Source: Rutidosis leptorrhynchoides (lineage: Eukaryota; Streptophyta; Magnoliopsida; Asterales; Asteraceae). From it: 64,000 nucleotides of DNA. The stretch spans positions 713,449,001 to 713,513,000 of the forward strand of contig NC_092333.1 in the NCBI RefSeq assembly GCF_046630445.1, given 5' to 3'. Position 1 is the stretch's first letter; every line of letters begins with the position of its first letter. Below the pieces are notes generated by a model. It did not search any database. It worked only from the letters and a program-made list of their open reading frames with translations, and had not been told where the DNA came from. Below are positions 34,816 through 46,542 of the stretch, piece by piece. Both the position numbers and the translations under genes were made by a program.

Positions 34816-35772
34816 TGTTGGTCCCTTAATAACAACAGGAGTATTGTAGAGGGGGGGTGAATACAATTCGTTTCTTAATTAACTAGTCAGTTAAACACGT
34901 TTAGTATTCTGTAGTAAATAAGATAGAGTCACAGGTAATTTTCAACGGTTATTCTTTATTGATTAAATCAGAAAGAATCACAACTATCCTTGGCGGAAAT
35001 GATAGTTGGTTTATACAGATTACCTAGATTATAGCTAAGAGATAAACTAAAGCTATTACACGGTTTGGACTCTAACAGATAAACCCACACCACTAGTTTT
35101 TACAATAGTGGATACAACAATATATATAGTAGTTCTATTAACCGTGTAATTGATCTATTGTCCACTGGTACATAGGATGTCTGTACTTGAGGGGACAATT
35201 GTGTAAGGAGGCGTGCTCCCTTTCTTTCCTCTTTGGTAGCTATTTGCAGGAACACCCCAATTCGGTTTGGCACCACTATTTGATTAAACAAATAGAATGT
35301 TGTGTTCCCTAGGTGTTGACAACGGATAACTTATGTCTGAACATAAGTTAAACTTCTGCATTCACATGCGGTCTTGTAAGGTCACTTGTCAGCCGCCGAC
35401 GCGTGTCCTTCTCTGTTCAACTTTGTCTTCGACTTCTGTTGAATAGTACATTTGATGTAGACCACTCAGGGAAACTTATCATGCTTGTAATGGAGCATGG
35501 CTGTCTTGTGTTGTATGCTGATATCCAGACTTACTGGTCCTTCATATGCTGAGTCACTTGATATTCTTGATTTGCTGGGTGCACATCCTGTGCTGATTCG
35601 AAGAATACATTTCTACCTTGTGCTGATAGACTAGGCAGCATACTAAACACTCGACACAGCTATATTAGCTGACTATACATAAACAAACTTGTGCTGGCTG
35701 CACATAACACTTTAGTGCAAATAAATATTGTTTTGTCATAATTAAATCCTTAATTATTTTGGGGACTCAACA
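34816..35772. mobile_element. Solo LTR, 957 bp, of an unplaced LTR family
   Basis: TGTTGGTCCC to GGGGACTCAACA with nearly inverted ends and a perfect TSD ATATT (34811-34815 and 35773-35777). It has a G7 run (GTAGAGGGGGGGTGAATAC) close to its start. No coding frame or internal primer site was found. A SIRE-type Copia origin is possible but unproven, and orientation is open. Confidence 0.82.
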
Positions 35773-36523
35773 ATATTGTTATATATATTGTTGTATTGTC
35801 GTGATGTAGCTAACCCTCCGGGTGTAGCTTCTTGGTGTTGTTCACAACGTCGTTGATGAACTTATGTTTGTTGATGCATATCTAGCTTGTTGCTTAATGA
35901 TCGTATGGTATGCTTAGATTAACTTGCCTTTATGCATGGATGCTCCGGTATGCGGTATTTGATTATTTGAGTGGCGTGTCCATTTTATGCGTATATATGT
36001 GTGTAGTATATTTTCACTCACTAAGCGTTAGCTTACCCTCTCGTTGTTTATATTTTTATAGATTTGCATGGATGCGGTGACTCGGGTAAGCGTGGGGACT
36101 TGTGGACTTGCGTAGTTGCTTAGAAGATCTTGTTTTTGGATTTGATTAGGATTGGGTAGCGTATCCCCAATCGCCATGCTCGGTCCTTATTTTGTGTTAC
36201 AAATCATGTGGTTGAAAACTTGTATTTTGTACGAAAATCGTAAAAAAGCCGATGTGGGCCCGGTCTCGTAAAACTCATTTTATTATTGGAACGTGTTAGT
36301 TTTAACTAATATAAAATGTTGTGAAAAGCGTTTGGTCTAAAAGTGTCGAGAAGCAAGAGATCTTTTTACGAAAATTGAAAAAAGTGGACAGCGGGCTGCC
36401 AGGCCCTGTGCGCGCCGCGCACAGGTGTAGGTGCGCGCCGCGCACCTCATCTGGTCAGCTCAGTTTTAAATTTTTTTTATGCTGCGATTTTGGTTGGTTA
36501 ACAGGTTGGGTTGTTACAGCGAC

Positions 36524-38820
36524 TAGCCCGAGTGGGGATGTCAAACCCTATGGATCCATATCTAATATTCGCGTTCACCGGTTCAAAAACCAATGATTAA
36601 ACGTTACCGTGCTAAGGGGAAAGTTTATGCCGTTGTATAACCCACACATATGTAAAGTTTAAGTACTCGTGTCTAGTATGTAAAACATAAAAAGCGCATG
36701 TATTCTCAGTCCTAAAAATAGTATAAGTAAAAAAGGGAAGCTATAACTCACAGTGAATAAGCAGTAAAAGTCGATATGAAACGCATGCAGGTAGTAAGTC
36801 GGTCCGAAAGGTCATCAACCTAAGTCAAAGGTCACTAGGTCAGTATGTTGTCCCAAAAGGGTTAAAAGTGAATAAATTAAGTTTAAATTTCATCATCAAC
36901 ATCATCATTATCATCATCATTCATCAACACTAAGTCAAGTTTAACAAGAATAGAGATCGAAACCAAAGGCTGACTTCGGACAGCTGTTACGACCTCTATA
37001 AAAATCGAAAAGATGCGTAGTCAGTGGCCATGGCTCCGTATGTGAGTCCTCTAGCCGGTGACCAATTTTCAGACCCTAACTCATCTTGGTTTGACCGTGG
37101 TGACGGTTTAAGTGCGAGTAGGTCAGAAATTTCAGCACAACGTTACAAAGGCGTAGTGACTTTCGGAAGGCTATAAATCCTAAACCGTATATCGGATTAA
37201 GTCCAGGCCTAAATGAAAAGTCATACTCGAAACGAACTATTTGAAAATCAATTTTTCAGAATCCCAGGAGTCTGATCATACCCCGAAAAATAGCAAACAA
37301 GTGCTCCGATAAGATTCTTGGTGCTTGATGCTCATCACGGTTCTCATCCTTGATGCTTGTAAGCTTCAAGTGTACAACTCTTTGATGTTTTAGCATCACT
37401 TTGACCAAGGTTCAACCATAAATACACAACTAAGAGTAAAATCTATCATTCTACAAGTTTTGAACATCAAGATTGCCTCTTTTATTGCATAAATCCAATA
37501 AAGCTTCAACCTTTGTCCATTTTACACAAGTTTATGCATGATCTTTATCATCACAACAAACACAAAAAGGTTCCAAGTAAGTGAGATCTACAATAATAAC
37601 TTAGATCTCAAGTATTAAGAAAATTCTAAGCTAGAAAGCTTGGATCTTTACAAGATTAATGAGACCATAAGCTAGAAAGCTAAGATCTTTAACAAAATAA
37701 TGAAAGTAATGAGACCATAAGCTAAAAAGTTAAGATCTTTAACAAAATAATGAAACCCTAAGCTAGAAAGCTTGGATCTTTAGTGTTCTTGAAGATCTTG
37801 AAGCATAAAGCTTGGATCTTTATGATACATGAAGATCATAAACACAAGTTTTGATCTTTATAACAAAACAAAGAAATCACAAGCTAGATCTAACAAGTAA
37901 ATGAAGATTCAAAGCTAGAAAGCTTGAATCTTTCATGTTCTTGAAGGATTCAAACCCAAGTTTGAATCTACAAGATATAACAAGATCAAAAGCTAAAAGC
38001 TAGATCCATTAAATGATGATGATGATGTCGTGGATGAGAAGAGGAGAGGAAGAGAAAGAAAAATTTAAAACTTACACTTTTTAGAGTGAGAAATACTAGA
38101 GAGAGAATTAGAGAGTAAGTGTGTGTAATTTATAAATGAAATCAAGTGTGAAATGAATGGGATAAGCTTTGTATTTATAGGAGGTGAGGGTGTGGTGAGG
38201 TGTTTTAGGCCGTGGGGTTTGGGAGGGGACAAGGGGGACACCTTTTTGTTTTTTGGTTAATGGTTGTCTAAAGTTGGTGCTTATGTTAGGATCCCATGCA
38301 ACATTAAGGATAATGCTTAACAAAAATGCTAGTATGTTCTCTCTAATAAATGGGCATTTGTCTTTCATTATTATGGGTCACTAACTTATTATAATTGAGC
38401 TAATTAAATAGTCCACTAGCTAGTGTAGGGTGGGCTAAGGTCCAACAAGGTAGAAAGTCCAACAAGACCAACTAGTGTGCTCTAGTAAATTACTAAGCGT
38501 AATTAAGCATCCAAAAACCCAAGTAATTGTTATTATAAAATAACAATTAGTATTTCGTAGTCATAATATTCCGATTATGACCAAAGTTAAACGTGTACCA
38601 AGTACATAGCTCGTTTCAACGCCAAGTGACACCAACGGTCGTAAAAGCTTTCGGGGATCAAGTTAAGTGATTACACACTTAATAGCTTGTTGTAAGATAT
38701 TAACCAAAGTAATTAATCATTAAATAAGATCCCAGAGCATAAACTAGCTCAGTACGCACATATACGCAGTTTCGTGAAAGCACAAAGCGCAAAAGCAAGT
38801 CGAAAAAGCCGGGTCATACA
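36524..38820 (-). repeat. Solo LTR, second part, with a short-unit repeat
   Basis: Non-coding. Between about 37590 and 37990 there are diverged copies of AAGCTAGAAAGCTTGGATCT. The reverse-strand frame at 38108-38368 has no recognisable product. Confidence 0.7.
38172..38179 (-). promoter_or_regulatory. TATA box of the reverse-strand solo LTR
   Basis: Reverse-strand TATAAATA within CTCCTATAAATACAAAGC, about 640 bases from the LTR start. Confidence 0.6.
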
Positions 38821-38825
38821 TAATA

Positions 38826-40125
38826 CATTTAAGTCATTAAATGCACATGAGTAAATGGTTGGTGTTTAGTCCAACTAGTTTTTGTGTTGATTGAGTACTT
38901 ATTGTAATAGGTGCGTTACATTGAAGGTTGTGAGCTTGGTTTAATGTTCACCGACGGTGTTAAGGTGAGTGGAATAATTATACATATATGTATATAGTGT
39001 ATTTATTTGTGTGCTATGGTATGAACCACGGAGCAGGTAGTACCATAGTGTGTGTGAATGTATTATGATGTGAACCACGGAGCCAGTAGCATCATGGTAC
39101 GTGTGTCGTAGTGTGAACCACGGAGCCGGTAGCACTATAACACGAGTCGTTAAAGCGTGAACCACGGAGCCGGTAGCACTATATAATGAGATGTGAACCA
39201 CGGAGCTGGTAGCATCAAACTATGAACCACAGAGCCAGTAGCACTATAAAATGAAGTGTGAACCACGGAGCCGGTAGCACTATAAAAGAGTATGACTCAA
39301 ATGCGTAGTGACGTAAACCACGGAGCCAGTAGTGTCATAGCATTGCGTATGGTGTGAACCACGGAGCCGGTAGCACCATGACGCGAGTATGGTTAACCAT
39401 ATAGTTTGTGTATGTGTTGTTATGTAGCATAATATATTATTTCGGTGAATATGCTATTGATTATGCTAGTTGCGGTATTTGGAGGTTATTAGCTTATACT
39501 CGGAGTTTGTATGCTAATTGTTATATACTAGCGATATTACGGTGTGTGTAAGTGTATGCAAGCAGGTATATTATATATGTATGTGTATAACTATTGCGTT
39601 CACTAAGCTTTAGATTACCCTCTCGTTGTTTACCTTTTTAGGCTCCGGCATGGACAAGGGCAAGGGTATTCGTTTGGATTAGTAGTGGCTCTCGAGGGTT
39701 TTAGCTTTTGGAAGTTCGGCCAAGATTTGGGTAGTTTAACCCCAAACACCATGATCTAGTGTCGTTTGGAAATTAACTAGTACGGTCGAAACTTGTATTT
39801 TTGAACGAAACTCGTAAAACGGCCGATGTGGGCCCGATGTTGTAAAACTTGATTTTATTGTGGAAATCTCTTAGTTTAACTTATATTGACATGTTATGAA
39901 AAGGTTTTCGTTTAAAAGTGTCGGGAAGCGGGTTTTTCGCTCATGTAAGTTGGACATCCAGATCAGAACATGGCAGTTCATTTGGACGCCGTCCAGATCT
40001 TCTGGATGCCGTCCAAGGCTTCTTTGCTGGATGCCATCCAGATAACTGGACGCCCTCCAGATGTGTTGATTCAGAAAAGTTTTTTTTAAGGCGTGTTTTT
40101 GAGATAACGAACTCGGGTTGTTACA
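38826..40125 (+). repeat. 3' LTR of Tekay-2, second part
   Basis: Resumes at CATTTAAGTCATTAAATGC, parallel to the 5' LTR from about 19228, and ends GGGTTGTTACA followed by the TSD TTCGG. It includes its minisatellite. Confidence 0.92.
39016..39380 (+). repeat. Minisatellite in the Tekay-2 3' LTR
   Basis: Same unit and similar copy order as 19421-19780, with separate point changes. Confidence 0.9.
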
Positions 40126-40130
40126 TTCGG

Positions 40131-40230
40131 CTTAGAGGCATGTCTCTAATGTCGGTTTTTGTTTCATTGTAACATCATTCTTTCATTAATATATTTACCG
40201 GGTATACCCCATTACCCAAAAAGACTATTT
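40131..40230 (+). other. LINE 3' UTR, second half
   Basis: Continues from 18427 through the TSD. It contains TTCATTAATATATTTACCGGG, typical of plant LINE tails when shortened to TATTTACCGGG; the end point is approximate. Confidence 0.6.
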
Positions 40231-40382
40231 ACAAGAATTTTAACGATGGTTTTATAAAGACACCTGACTGGACTTATAGGTTTAAAATAACTAAACGAAA
40301 CCAGGTCATGGACTTTTGGGACCTTTTCCGTTGCCCCTCCTCACATTCCTCGGTTCAAAACATGGCAATTGCTTAGTAAATA

Positions 40383-40616
40383 ATGACCAACCAAAACCTC
40401 TCCACCTTTTCCGTTACCCCTCCTCACATTCCTCCTCCACCTCCACCTCCACATCCACCTCCACCGCCACTACCTACACCTCCACCACCTCGTCCTCCAC
40501 TGTCAATTACCCTTTATTCCTCAATTCCCACTCGTACAGCCTCGGCCTACCCTCCTAATTCAAATCCCATACCTTTTTTTCAAGCTAATTTCAAAAAAAT
40601 ATTGCGACTATTTTGA
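40383..40616 (+). CDS. Uncertain proline-rich open frame (77 aa)
   Basis: ATG at 40383 opens a frame rich in Pro (PHIPPPPPPPHPPPPPLP), made by CCTCCA-type repeats. It ends just inside the FBX-2 LTR (stop 40614-40616, overlapping the LTR TG). It could be the start of a host gene cut by the LTR, or a chance frame in a simple repeat. The next frame is open too, as expected for low complexity. I would not call a function. The surrounding 40231-40613 is the only stretch here I cannot give to a transposon. Confidence 0.25.
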   Translation: MTNQNLSTFSVTPPHIPPPPPPPHPPPPPLPTPPPPRPPLSITLYSSIPTRTASAYPPNSNPIPFFQANFKKILRLF

Positions 40617-42362
40617 AATGTCCCGTTCTTATTGATTAAAAACGTTCCATATTAATTGATTTCGTTGCGAGGTTTTGACCTCTATATGAGACGTTTTTCA
40701 AAGACTGCATTCATTTTTAAAACAAACCATAACCTTTATTTCATAAATAAAGGTTTAAAAAGCTTTACGTAGATTATCAAATAATGATAATCTAAAATAT
40801 CCTGTTTACACACGACCATTACATAATGGTTTACAATACAAATATGTTACATCGAAATCAGTTTCTTGAATGCAGTTTTTACACAATATCATACAAACAT
40901 GGACTCCAAATCTTGTCCTTATTTTAGTATGCAACAGTGGAAGCTCTTAATATTAACCTGAGAATAAACATGCTTTAAACGTCAACAAAAATGTTGGTGA
41001 CTTATAGATTTAACCTATATATATCAAATTGTAACAATAGACCACAAGATTTCATATTTCAATACACATCCCATACATAGAGATAAAAATCATTCATATG
41101 GTGAACACCTGGTAACCGACATTAACAAGATGCATATATAAGAATATCCCCATCATTCCGGGACACCCTTCGGATATGATATAAATTTCGAAGTACTAAA
41201 GCATCCGGTACTTTGGATGGGGTATGTTAGGCCCAATAGATCTATCTTTAGGATTCGCATCAATTAGGGTGTCTGTTCCCTAATTCTTAGATTACCAGAC
41301 TTAATAAAAAGGGGCATATTCGATTTTGATAATTCAACCATAGAATGTAGTTTCACGTACTTGTGTCTATTTTGTAAATCATTTATAAAACCTGCATGTA
41401 TTCTCATCCCAAAAATATTATATTTTAAAAGTGGGACTATAACTCACTTTCACAGATTTTTTTTACTTCGTCGAGAAGTAAGACTTGGCCACTGTTGATT
41501 CACGAACCTATAACAATATATACATATATATTAAAGTATGTTCAAAATATATTTACAACACTTTTAATATATTTTGATGTTTTAAGTTTATTAAGTCAGT
41601 TGTCCTCGTTAGTAACCTACAACTAGTTGTCCACAGTTAGATGTACAGAAATAAATCGATAAATATTATCTTGAATCAATCCACGACCCAGTGTATACGT
41701 ATCTCAGTATTGATCACAACTAAAACTATATATATTTTGAAATCAACCTCAACCCTGTATAGCTAACTCCAACATTCACATATAGAGTGTCTATGGTTGT
41801 TCCGAAATATATATAGATGTGTCGACATGATAGGTCGAAACATTGTATACGTGTCTATGGTATCTCAAGATTACATAATATACAATACAAGTTGATTAAG
41901 TTATGGTTGGAATAGATTTGTTACCAATTTTCACGTAGCTAAAATGAGAAAAATTATCCAATCTTGTTTTACCCATAACTTCTTCATTTTAAATCCGTTT
42001 TGAGTGAATCAAATTGCTATGGTTTCATATTGAACTCTATTTTATGAATCTAAATAGAAAAAGTATCGGTTTATAGTCGGAAAAATAAGTTACAATTCAT
42101 TTTTGTAAAGGTAGTCATTTCAGTCGAAAGAACGACGTCTAGATGACCATTTTAGAAAACATACTTCCACTTTGAGTTTAACCATAATTTTTGGATATAG
42201 TTTCATGTTCATAATAAAAATCATTTTCTCAGAATAACAACTTTTAAATCAAAGTTTATCATAGTTTTTAATTAACTAACCCAAAACAGCCCGCGGTGTT
42301 ACTACGACGGCGTAAATCCGATTTTACGGTGTTTTTCGTGTTTCCAGGTTTTAAATCATTAA
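40614..42362 (-). repeat. 3' LTR of FBX-2, distal part
   Basis: The forward strand starts TGAAATGTCCCG. This is the reverse complement of about 43880-45615 in the FBX-1 LTR, nearly identical by eye. It ends at the TSD ATTAA (42358-42362). Confidence 0.9.
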
Positions 42363-45300
42363 TGTAGTGACCCGAACTTTTCCATGTTTATATATATTAA
42401 TTGAGATTGATATTTACATGATTAAATGTTTCCAACGTGTTAAGCAATTAAACTTGTTAAGACTTGATTAATTGAAATATGTTTCATATAGACAATTGAC
42501 CACCCAAGTTGACCGGTGATTCACGAACGTTAAAACTTGTAAAAACTATATGATGACATATATATGGATATATATATATAGTTAACATGATACTATGATA
42601 AGTAAACATATCATTAAGTATATTAACAATGAACTACATATGTAAAAACAAGACTACTAACTTAATGATTTTAAACGAGACATATATGTAACGATTATCG
42701 TTGTAAAGACATTTAATGTATATATATCATATTAAGAGATATTCATACATGATAATATCATGATAATATAATAATTTAAAATCTCATTTGATATTATAAA
42801 CATTGGGTTAACAACATTTAACAAGATCGTTAACCTAAAGGTTTCAAAACAACACTTACATGTAACGATTAACGATGACTTAACGACTCAGTTAAAATGT
42901 ATATACATGTAGTGTTTTAATATGTATTTATACACTTTTGAAAGACTTCAATACACTTATCAAAATACTTCTACTTAACAAAAATGCTTACAATTACATC
43001 CTCGTTCAGTTTCATCAACAATTCTACTCGTATGCACCCGTATTCGTAATCGTACAATACACAGCTTTTAGATGTAAGTACTATTGGTATATACACTCCA
43101 ATGATCAACTATTAGCAGCCCATGTGAGTCACTTAACACATGTGGGTACCATCATTTGGCAACTAGCATGAAATATCTCATAAAATTACAAAAATATGAG
43201 TAATCATTCATGACTTATTTACATGAAAACAAAATTACATATCCTTTATATCTAATCCATACACCAACGACCAAAAACACCTACAAACACTTTCATTCTT
43301 CAATTTTCTTCATCTAATTGATCTCTCTCAAGTTCTATCTTCAAGTTCTAAGTGTTCTTCATATATTCTACAAGTTCTAGTTACATAAAATCAAGAATAC
43401 TTTCAAGTTTGCTAGCTCACTTCCAATCTTGTAAGGTGATCATCCAACCTCAAGAAATCTTTGTTTCTTACAGTAGGTTATCATTCTAATACAAGGTAAT
43501 AATCATATTCAAACTTTGGTTCAATTTCTATAACTATAACAATCTTATTTCAAGTGATGATCTTACTTGAACTTGTTTTCGTGTCATGATTCTGCTTCAA
43601 GAACTTTGAGCCATCCAAGGATCCGTTGAAGCTAGATCCATTTTTCTCTTTTCCATTAGGTTTATCCAAGGAACTTAAGGTAGTAATGATGTTCATAACA
43701 TCATTCGATTCATACATATAAAGCTATCTTATTCGAAGGTTTAAACTTGTAATCACTAGAACATAGTTTAGTTAATTCTAAACTTGTTCGCAAACAAAAG
43801 TTAATCCTTCTAACTTGACTTTTAAAATCAACTAAACACATGTTCTATATCTATATGATATGCTAACTTAATGATTTAAAACCTGGAAACACGAAAAACA
43901 CCGTAAAACCGGATTTACGCCGTCGTAGTAACACCGCGGGCTGTTTTGGGTTAGTTAATTAAAAACTATGATAAACTTTGATTTAAAAGTTGTTATTCTG
44001 AGAAAATGATTTATATTATGAACATGAAACTATATCCAAAAATTATGGTTAAACTCAAAGTGGAAGTATGTTTTCTAAAATGGTCATCTAGACGTCGTTC
44101 TTTCGACTGAAATGACTACCCTTACAAAAACGACTTGTAACTTATTTTTCCGACTATAAACCTTTACTTTTTCTATTTAGATTCATAAAATAGAGTTCAA
44201 TATAAAACCATAGCAATTTGATTCACTCAAAACGGATTTAAAATGAAGAAGTTATGGGTAAAACAAGATTGGATAATTTTTCTCATTTTAGCTACGTGAA
44301 AATTGGTAACAAATCTATTCCAACCATAACTTAATCAACTTGTATTGTATATTATGTAATCTTGAGATACCATAGACACGTATACAATGTTTCGACCTAT
44401 CATGTCGACACATCTATATATATTTCGGAACAACCATAGACACTCTATATGTGAATGTTGGAGTTAGCTATACAGGGTTGAGGTTGATTCCAAAATATAT
44501 ATAGTTTGAGTTGTGATCAATACTGAGATACGTATACACTGGGTCGTGGATTGATTCAAGATAATATTTATCGATTTATTTCTGTATATCTAACTGTAGA
44601 CAACTAGTTGTAGGTTACTAACGAGGACAGCTGACTTAATAAACTTAAAACATCAAAATATATTAAAAGTGTTGTAAATATATTTTGAACATACTTTGAT
44701 ATATATGTATATATTGTTATAGGTTCGTGAATCAACCAGTGGCCAAGTCTTACTTCCCGACGAAGTAAAAATCTGTGAAAGTGAGTTATAGTCCCACTTT
44801 TAAAATCTAATATTTTTGGGATGAGAATACATGCAGGTTTTATAAATGATTTACAAAATAGACACAAGTACGTGAAACTACATTCTATAGTTGAATTATC
44901 AAAATCGAATATGCCCCTTTTTATTAAGTCTGGTAATCTAAGAATTAGGGAGCAGACACCCTAATTGACGCGAATCCTAAAGATAGATCTATTGGGCCTA
45001 ACAAAACCCATCCAAAGTACCGGATGCTTTAGTACTTCGAAATTTATATCATATTCGAAGGGTGTCCCTGAATGATGGGGATATTCTTATATATATGCAT
45101 CTTGTTAATGTCGGTTACCAGGTGTTCACTATATGAATGATTTTTATCTCTATGTATGGGATGTGTATTGAAATATGAAATCTTGTGGTCTATTATTATG
45201 ATTTGATATATATAGGTTAAACCTATAACTCACCAACATTTTTGTTGACGTTTTAAGCATGTTTATTCTCAGGTGATTATTAAGAGCTTCCGCTGTCGCA

Positions 45301-45615
45301 TACTTAAATAAGGACGAGATTTGGAGTCCATGCTTGTATGATATTGTGTAAAAACTGCATTCAAGAAACTTATTTTGTTGTAACATATTTGTATTGTAAA
45401 CCATTATGTAATGGTCGTGTGTAAACGGGATATTTTAGATTATCATTATTTGATAATCTACGTAAAGCTTTTTAAACCTTTATTGATGAAATAAAGGTTA
45501 TGGTTTGTTTTAAAATGAATGCAGTCTTTGAAAAACGTCTCATATAGAGGTCAAAACCTCGCAACGAAATCAATTAATATGGAACGTTTTTAATCAATAA
45601 GAACGGGACATTTCA
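42363..45615 (+). repeat. 5' LTR of FBX-1 (3,253 bp)
   Basis: TGTAGTGACCCG to ACGGGACATTTCA. No conserved gene inside. Confidence 0.93.
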
Positions 45616-45617
45616 GT

Positions 45618-45629
45618 TGGTATCCGAGC
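45618..45629 (+). other. Primer-binding site of FBX-1
   Basis: TGGTATCCGAGC two bases after the LTR. It differs at one base from the usual initiator-Met form TGGTATCAGAGC; FBX-2 has the same variant. Confidence 0.85.
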
Positions 45630-45789
45630 GTTGGTCTTAGAGAACCAGAATTTTGCATTAGTGTGTCTTATCGAGTTTGTTAGGATGCATTAGTGAGTCT
45701 GGGCTTCGACCGTGTTTACTTGAAAAATGATTGCTTAACTAATTTTGTTGGAAAGTATATATTTTTAATATGTGAATATTATGTGATAG

Positions 45790-46404
45790 ATGTCTACCTC
45801 TAGAACAAGTCCCATTGACTCACCTAATAATGATGAAGAGTCAAATGTAAATTGGAATGATTCGAGGACTGATTCACAAGTTCCTGAAGAGGAACCGGAA
45901 GAAGAGTCGGAACCGGAAGAAGAATCGGAACCGGAAGAAGAATCGGAACCGGATGAAGAAATAGAACCGGTGAGGGAAATAATAAAACGGTTAAGTAAAA
46001 GAAAATCCTCAACCAACCGACCAAGGTTAATTATGGTCAATGGTGTTTCCGCCAAGGAAGCAAAATATTGGGAGGATTACCAATTCTCCGATGAATCGGA
46101 TTTCGACGAGAATTCCGATGATGTTATAGAAATTACCCCAACTGAATTTAAAAAGGCAAAAGAAAATAATAAGGGAAAGGGCATAAAAATAGAGAAATCT
46201 AATTCCAACCCCGATGAACTTTATATGTATCGTCAACCCCCGAAGTTCTTAAGTTGTAACAATGACCCGGGAACCTCTAAACCACCAGGTTTTTCTAAAC
46301 CTATGTGAAAAACGACGGCTCGTATTAGGGGAACATCATATATCCCTAGAAACTTGGCAAAACGAACCAAAACCGAAGAAGAAGAAACAAGCGAGTCGGA
46401 ATAA
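45790..46404 (+). pseudogene. Acidic extra ORF of FBX-1 (one nonsense codon)
   Basis: ATG at 45790 begins MSTSRTSPIDSPNNDEESN. Residues about 35-60 are Glu/Pro/Ser repeats (EPEEESEPEEESEPDEE), then a basic patch RLSKRKSSTNRPR, a second acidic part (DESDFDENSDD) and a basic C-terminus. TGA at 46306-46308 stands where FBX-2 has TGG; beyond it the frame runs to TAA at 46402-46404. I recognise no family. The charge pattern suggests a disordered nuclear or RNA-associated protein, which is inference. It is the first gene after the primer site and would be first on the genomic RNA. Confidence 0.7.
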
Positions 46405-46542
46405 GATAGTTGTATTCGTGTGGTGTAATATATGTAATATAGTGTGCTTATGCTTTATGATATATGTAAAAATTGTTTGTATTAATAAGTATTTTTTTTT
46501 ATGAATCTAACTCTTGTCTATTTTACAGTATAAAAACACAAA

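Larger units (their letters stand above)
26610..36518 (+). mobile_element. TR-GAG element: gag-only LTR retrotransposon with unequal LTRs
   Basis: Perfect TSD GCGAC (26605-26609 and 36519-36523). Order: 5' LTR 26610-29562, primer site, intact gag, about 2.3 kb of non-coding DNA, polypurine tract, 3' LTR from 33261. There is no protease, RT, RNase H or integrase. Elements with LTRs and only gag are known in plants as TR-GAGs and must borrow enzymes. The last bases before the polypurine tract still match the end of Tekay pol (GAGGACG...AAGTGGGGGAGAGT), so it derives from a Tekay-like parent. Confidence 0.88.
33261..36518 (+). repeat. 3' LTR of the TR-GAG element (about 2.3 kb without its insert)
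   Basis: TGTAACACCC to GGGTTGTTACA, interrupted by a solo LTR at 34816-35772. It has GCGCGCCGCGCAC motifs near both ends (33361-33402 and 36407-36446). Confidence 0.87.
26005..38820 (-). mobile_element. Solo LTR on the reverse strand (about 2.9 kb without insert)
   Basis: The forward strand runs TGTGACGCCCCG to GGGTCATACA, flanked by TAATG (26000-26004) and TAATA (38821-38825); the Tekay-2 5' LTR shows the original site as TAATG. The pieces are 26005-26609 and 36524-38820. A TATA box on the reverse strand fixes the orientation. I find no primer site, polypurine tract or coding frame, so it is a solo LTR left by recombination. Confidence 0.82.
18428..40125 (+). mobile_element. Tekay-2: complete but mutated Ty3/gypsy chromovirus with nested insertions
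   Basis: 5' LTR 18428-20525, primer site, gag, pol, polypurine tract, 3' LTR 25203-26004 plus 38826-40125. A perfect TSD TTCGG occurs at 18423-18427 and 40126-40130. Without the nested 12.8 kb the element is about 8.9 kb. The pol sequence is the same family as Tekay-1 but the LTRs differ strongly. LTR pairs differ by 5 in the first ~105 bases by eye, so it is not very recent. Confidence 0.92.
11546..40230 (+). mobile_element. L1-type LINE (+), interrupted by a TRIM and by Tekay-2
   Basis: Parts present: 5' leader (about 11546-11665), ORF1 (11666-12184 and 13677 onward), endonuclease, RT and 3' zinc-finger region to 18340, and 3' UTR 18341-18427 resuming at 40131. The TSD TTCGG on both sides of Tekay-2 joins the two UTR halves. 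The 3' end is set near 40230 after ATATTTACCGGGTATACCCC; no clear poly(A) or TSD is visible, so both outer borders are uncertain. Confidence 0.75.

Noticed and set aside
38108-38368. An 86-codon reverse frame in the solo LTR
   Set aside because: It covers the TATA region and transcription start area; no domain and no second copy to support it.
42938-43171. A 77-codon frame repeated at 52757-52990
   Set aside because: It recurs only because it lies in both LTRs of FBX-1; no domain, and the FBX-2 LTR does not keep it.
45765-46055. Serine/glycine-rich reverse frames opposite the acidic ORF
   Set aside because: Antisense of the Glu/Pro repeat; the forward frame is longer and conserved in both copies.
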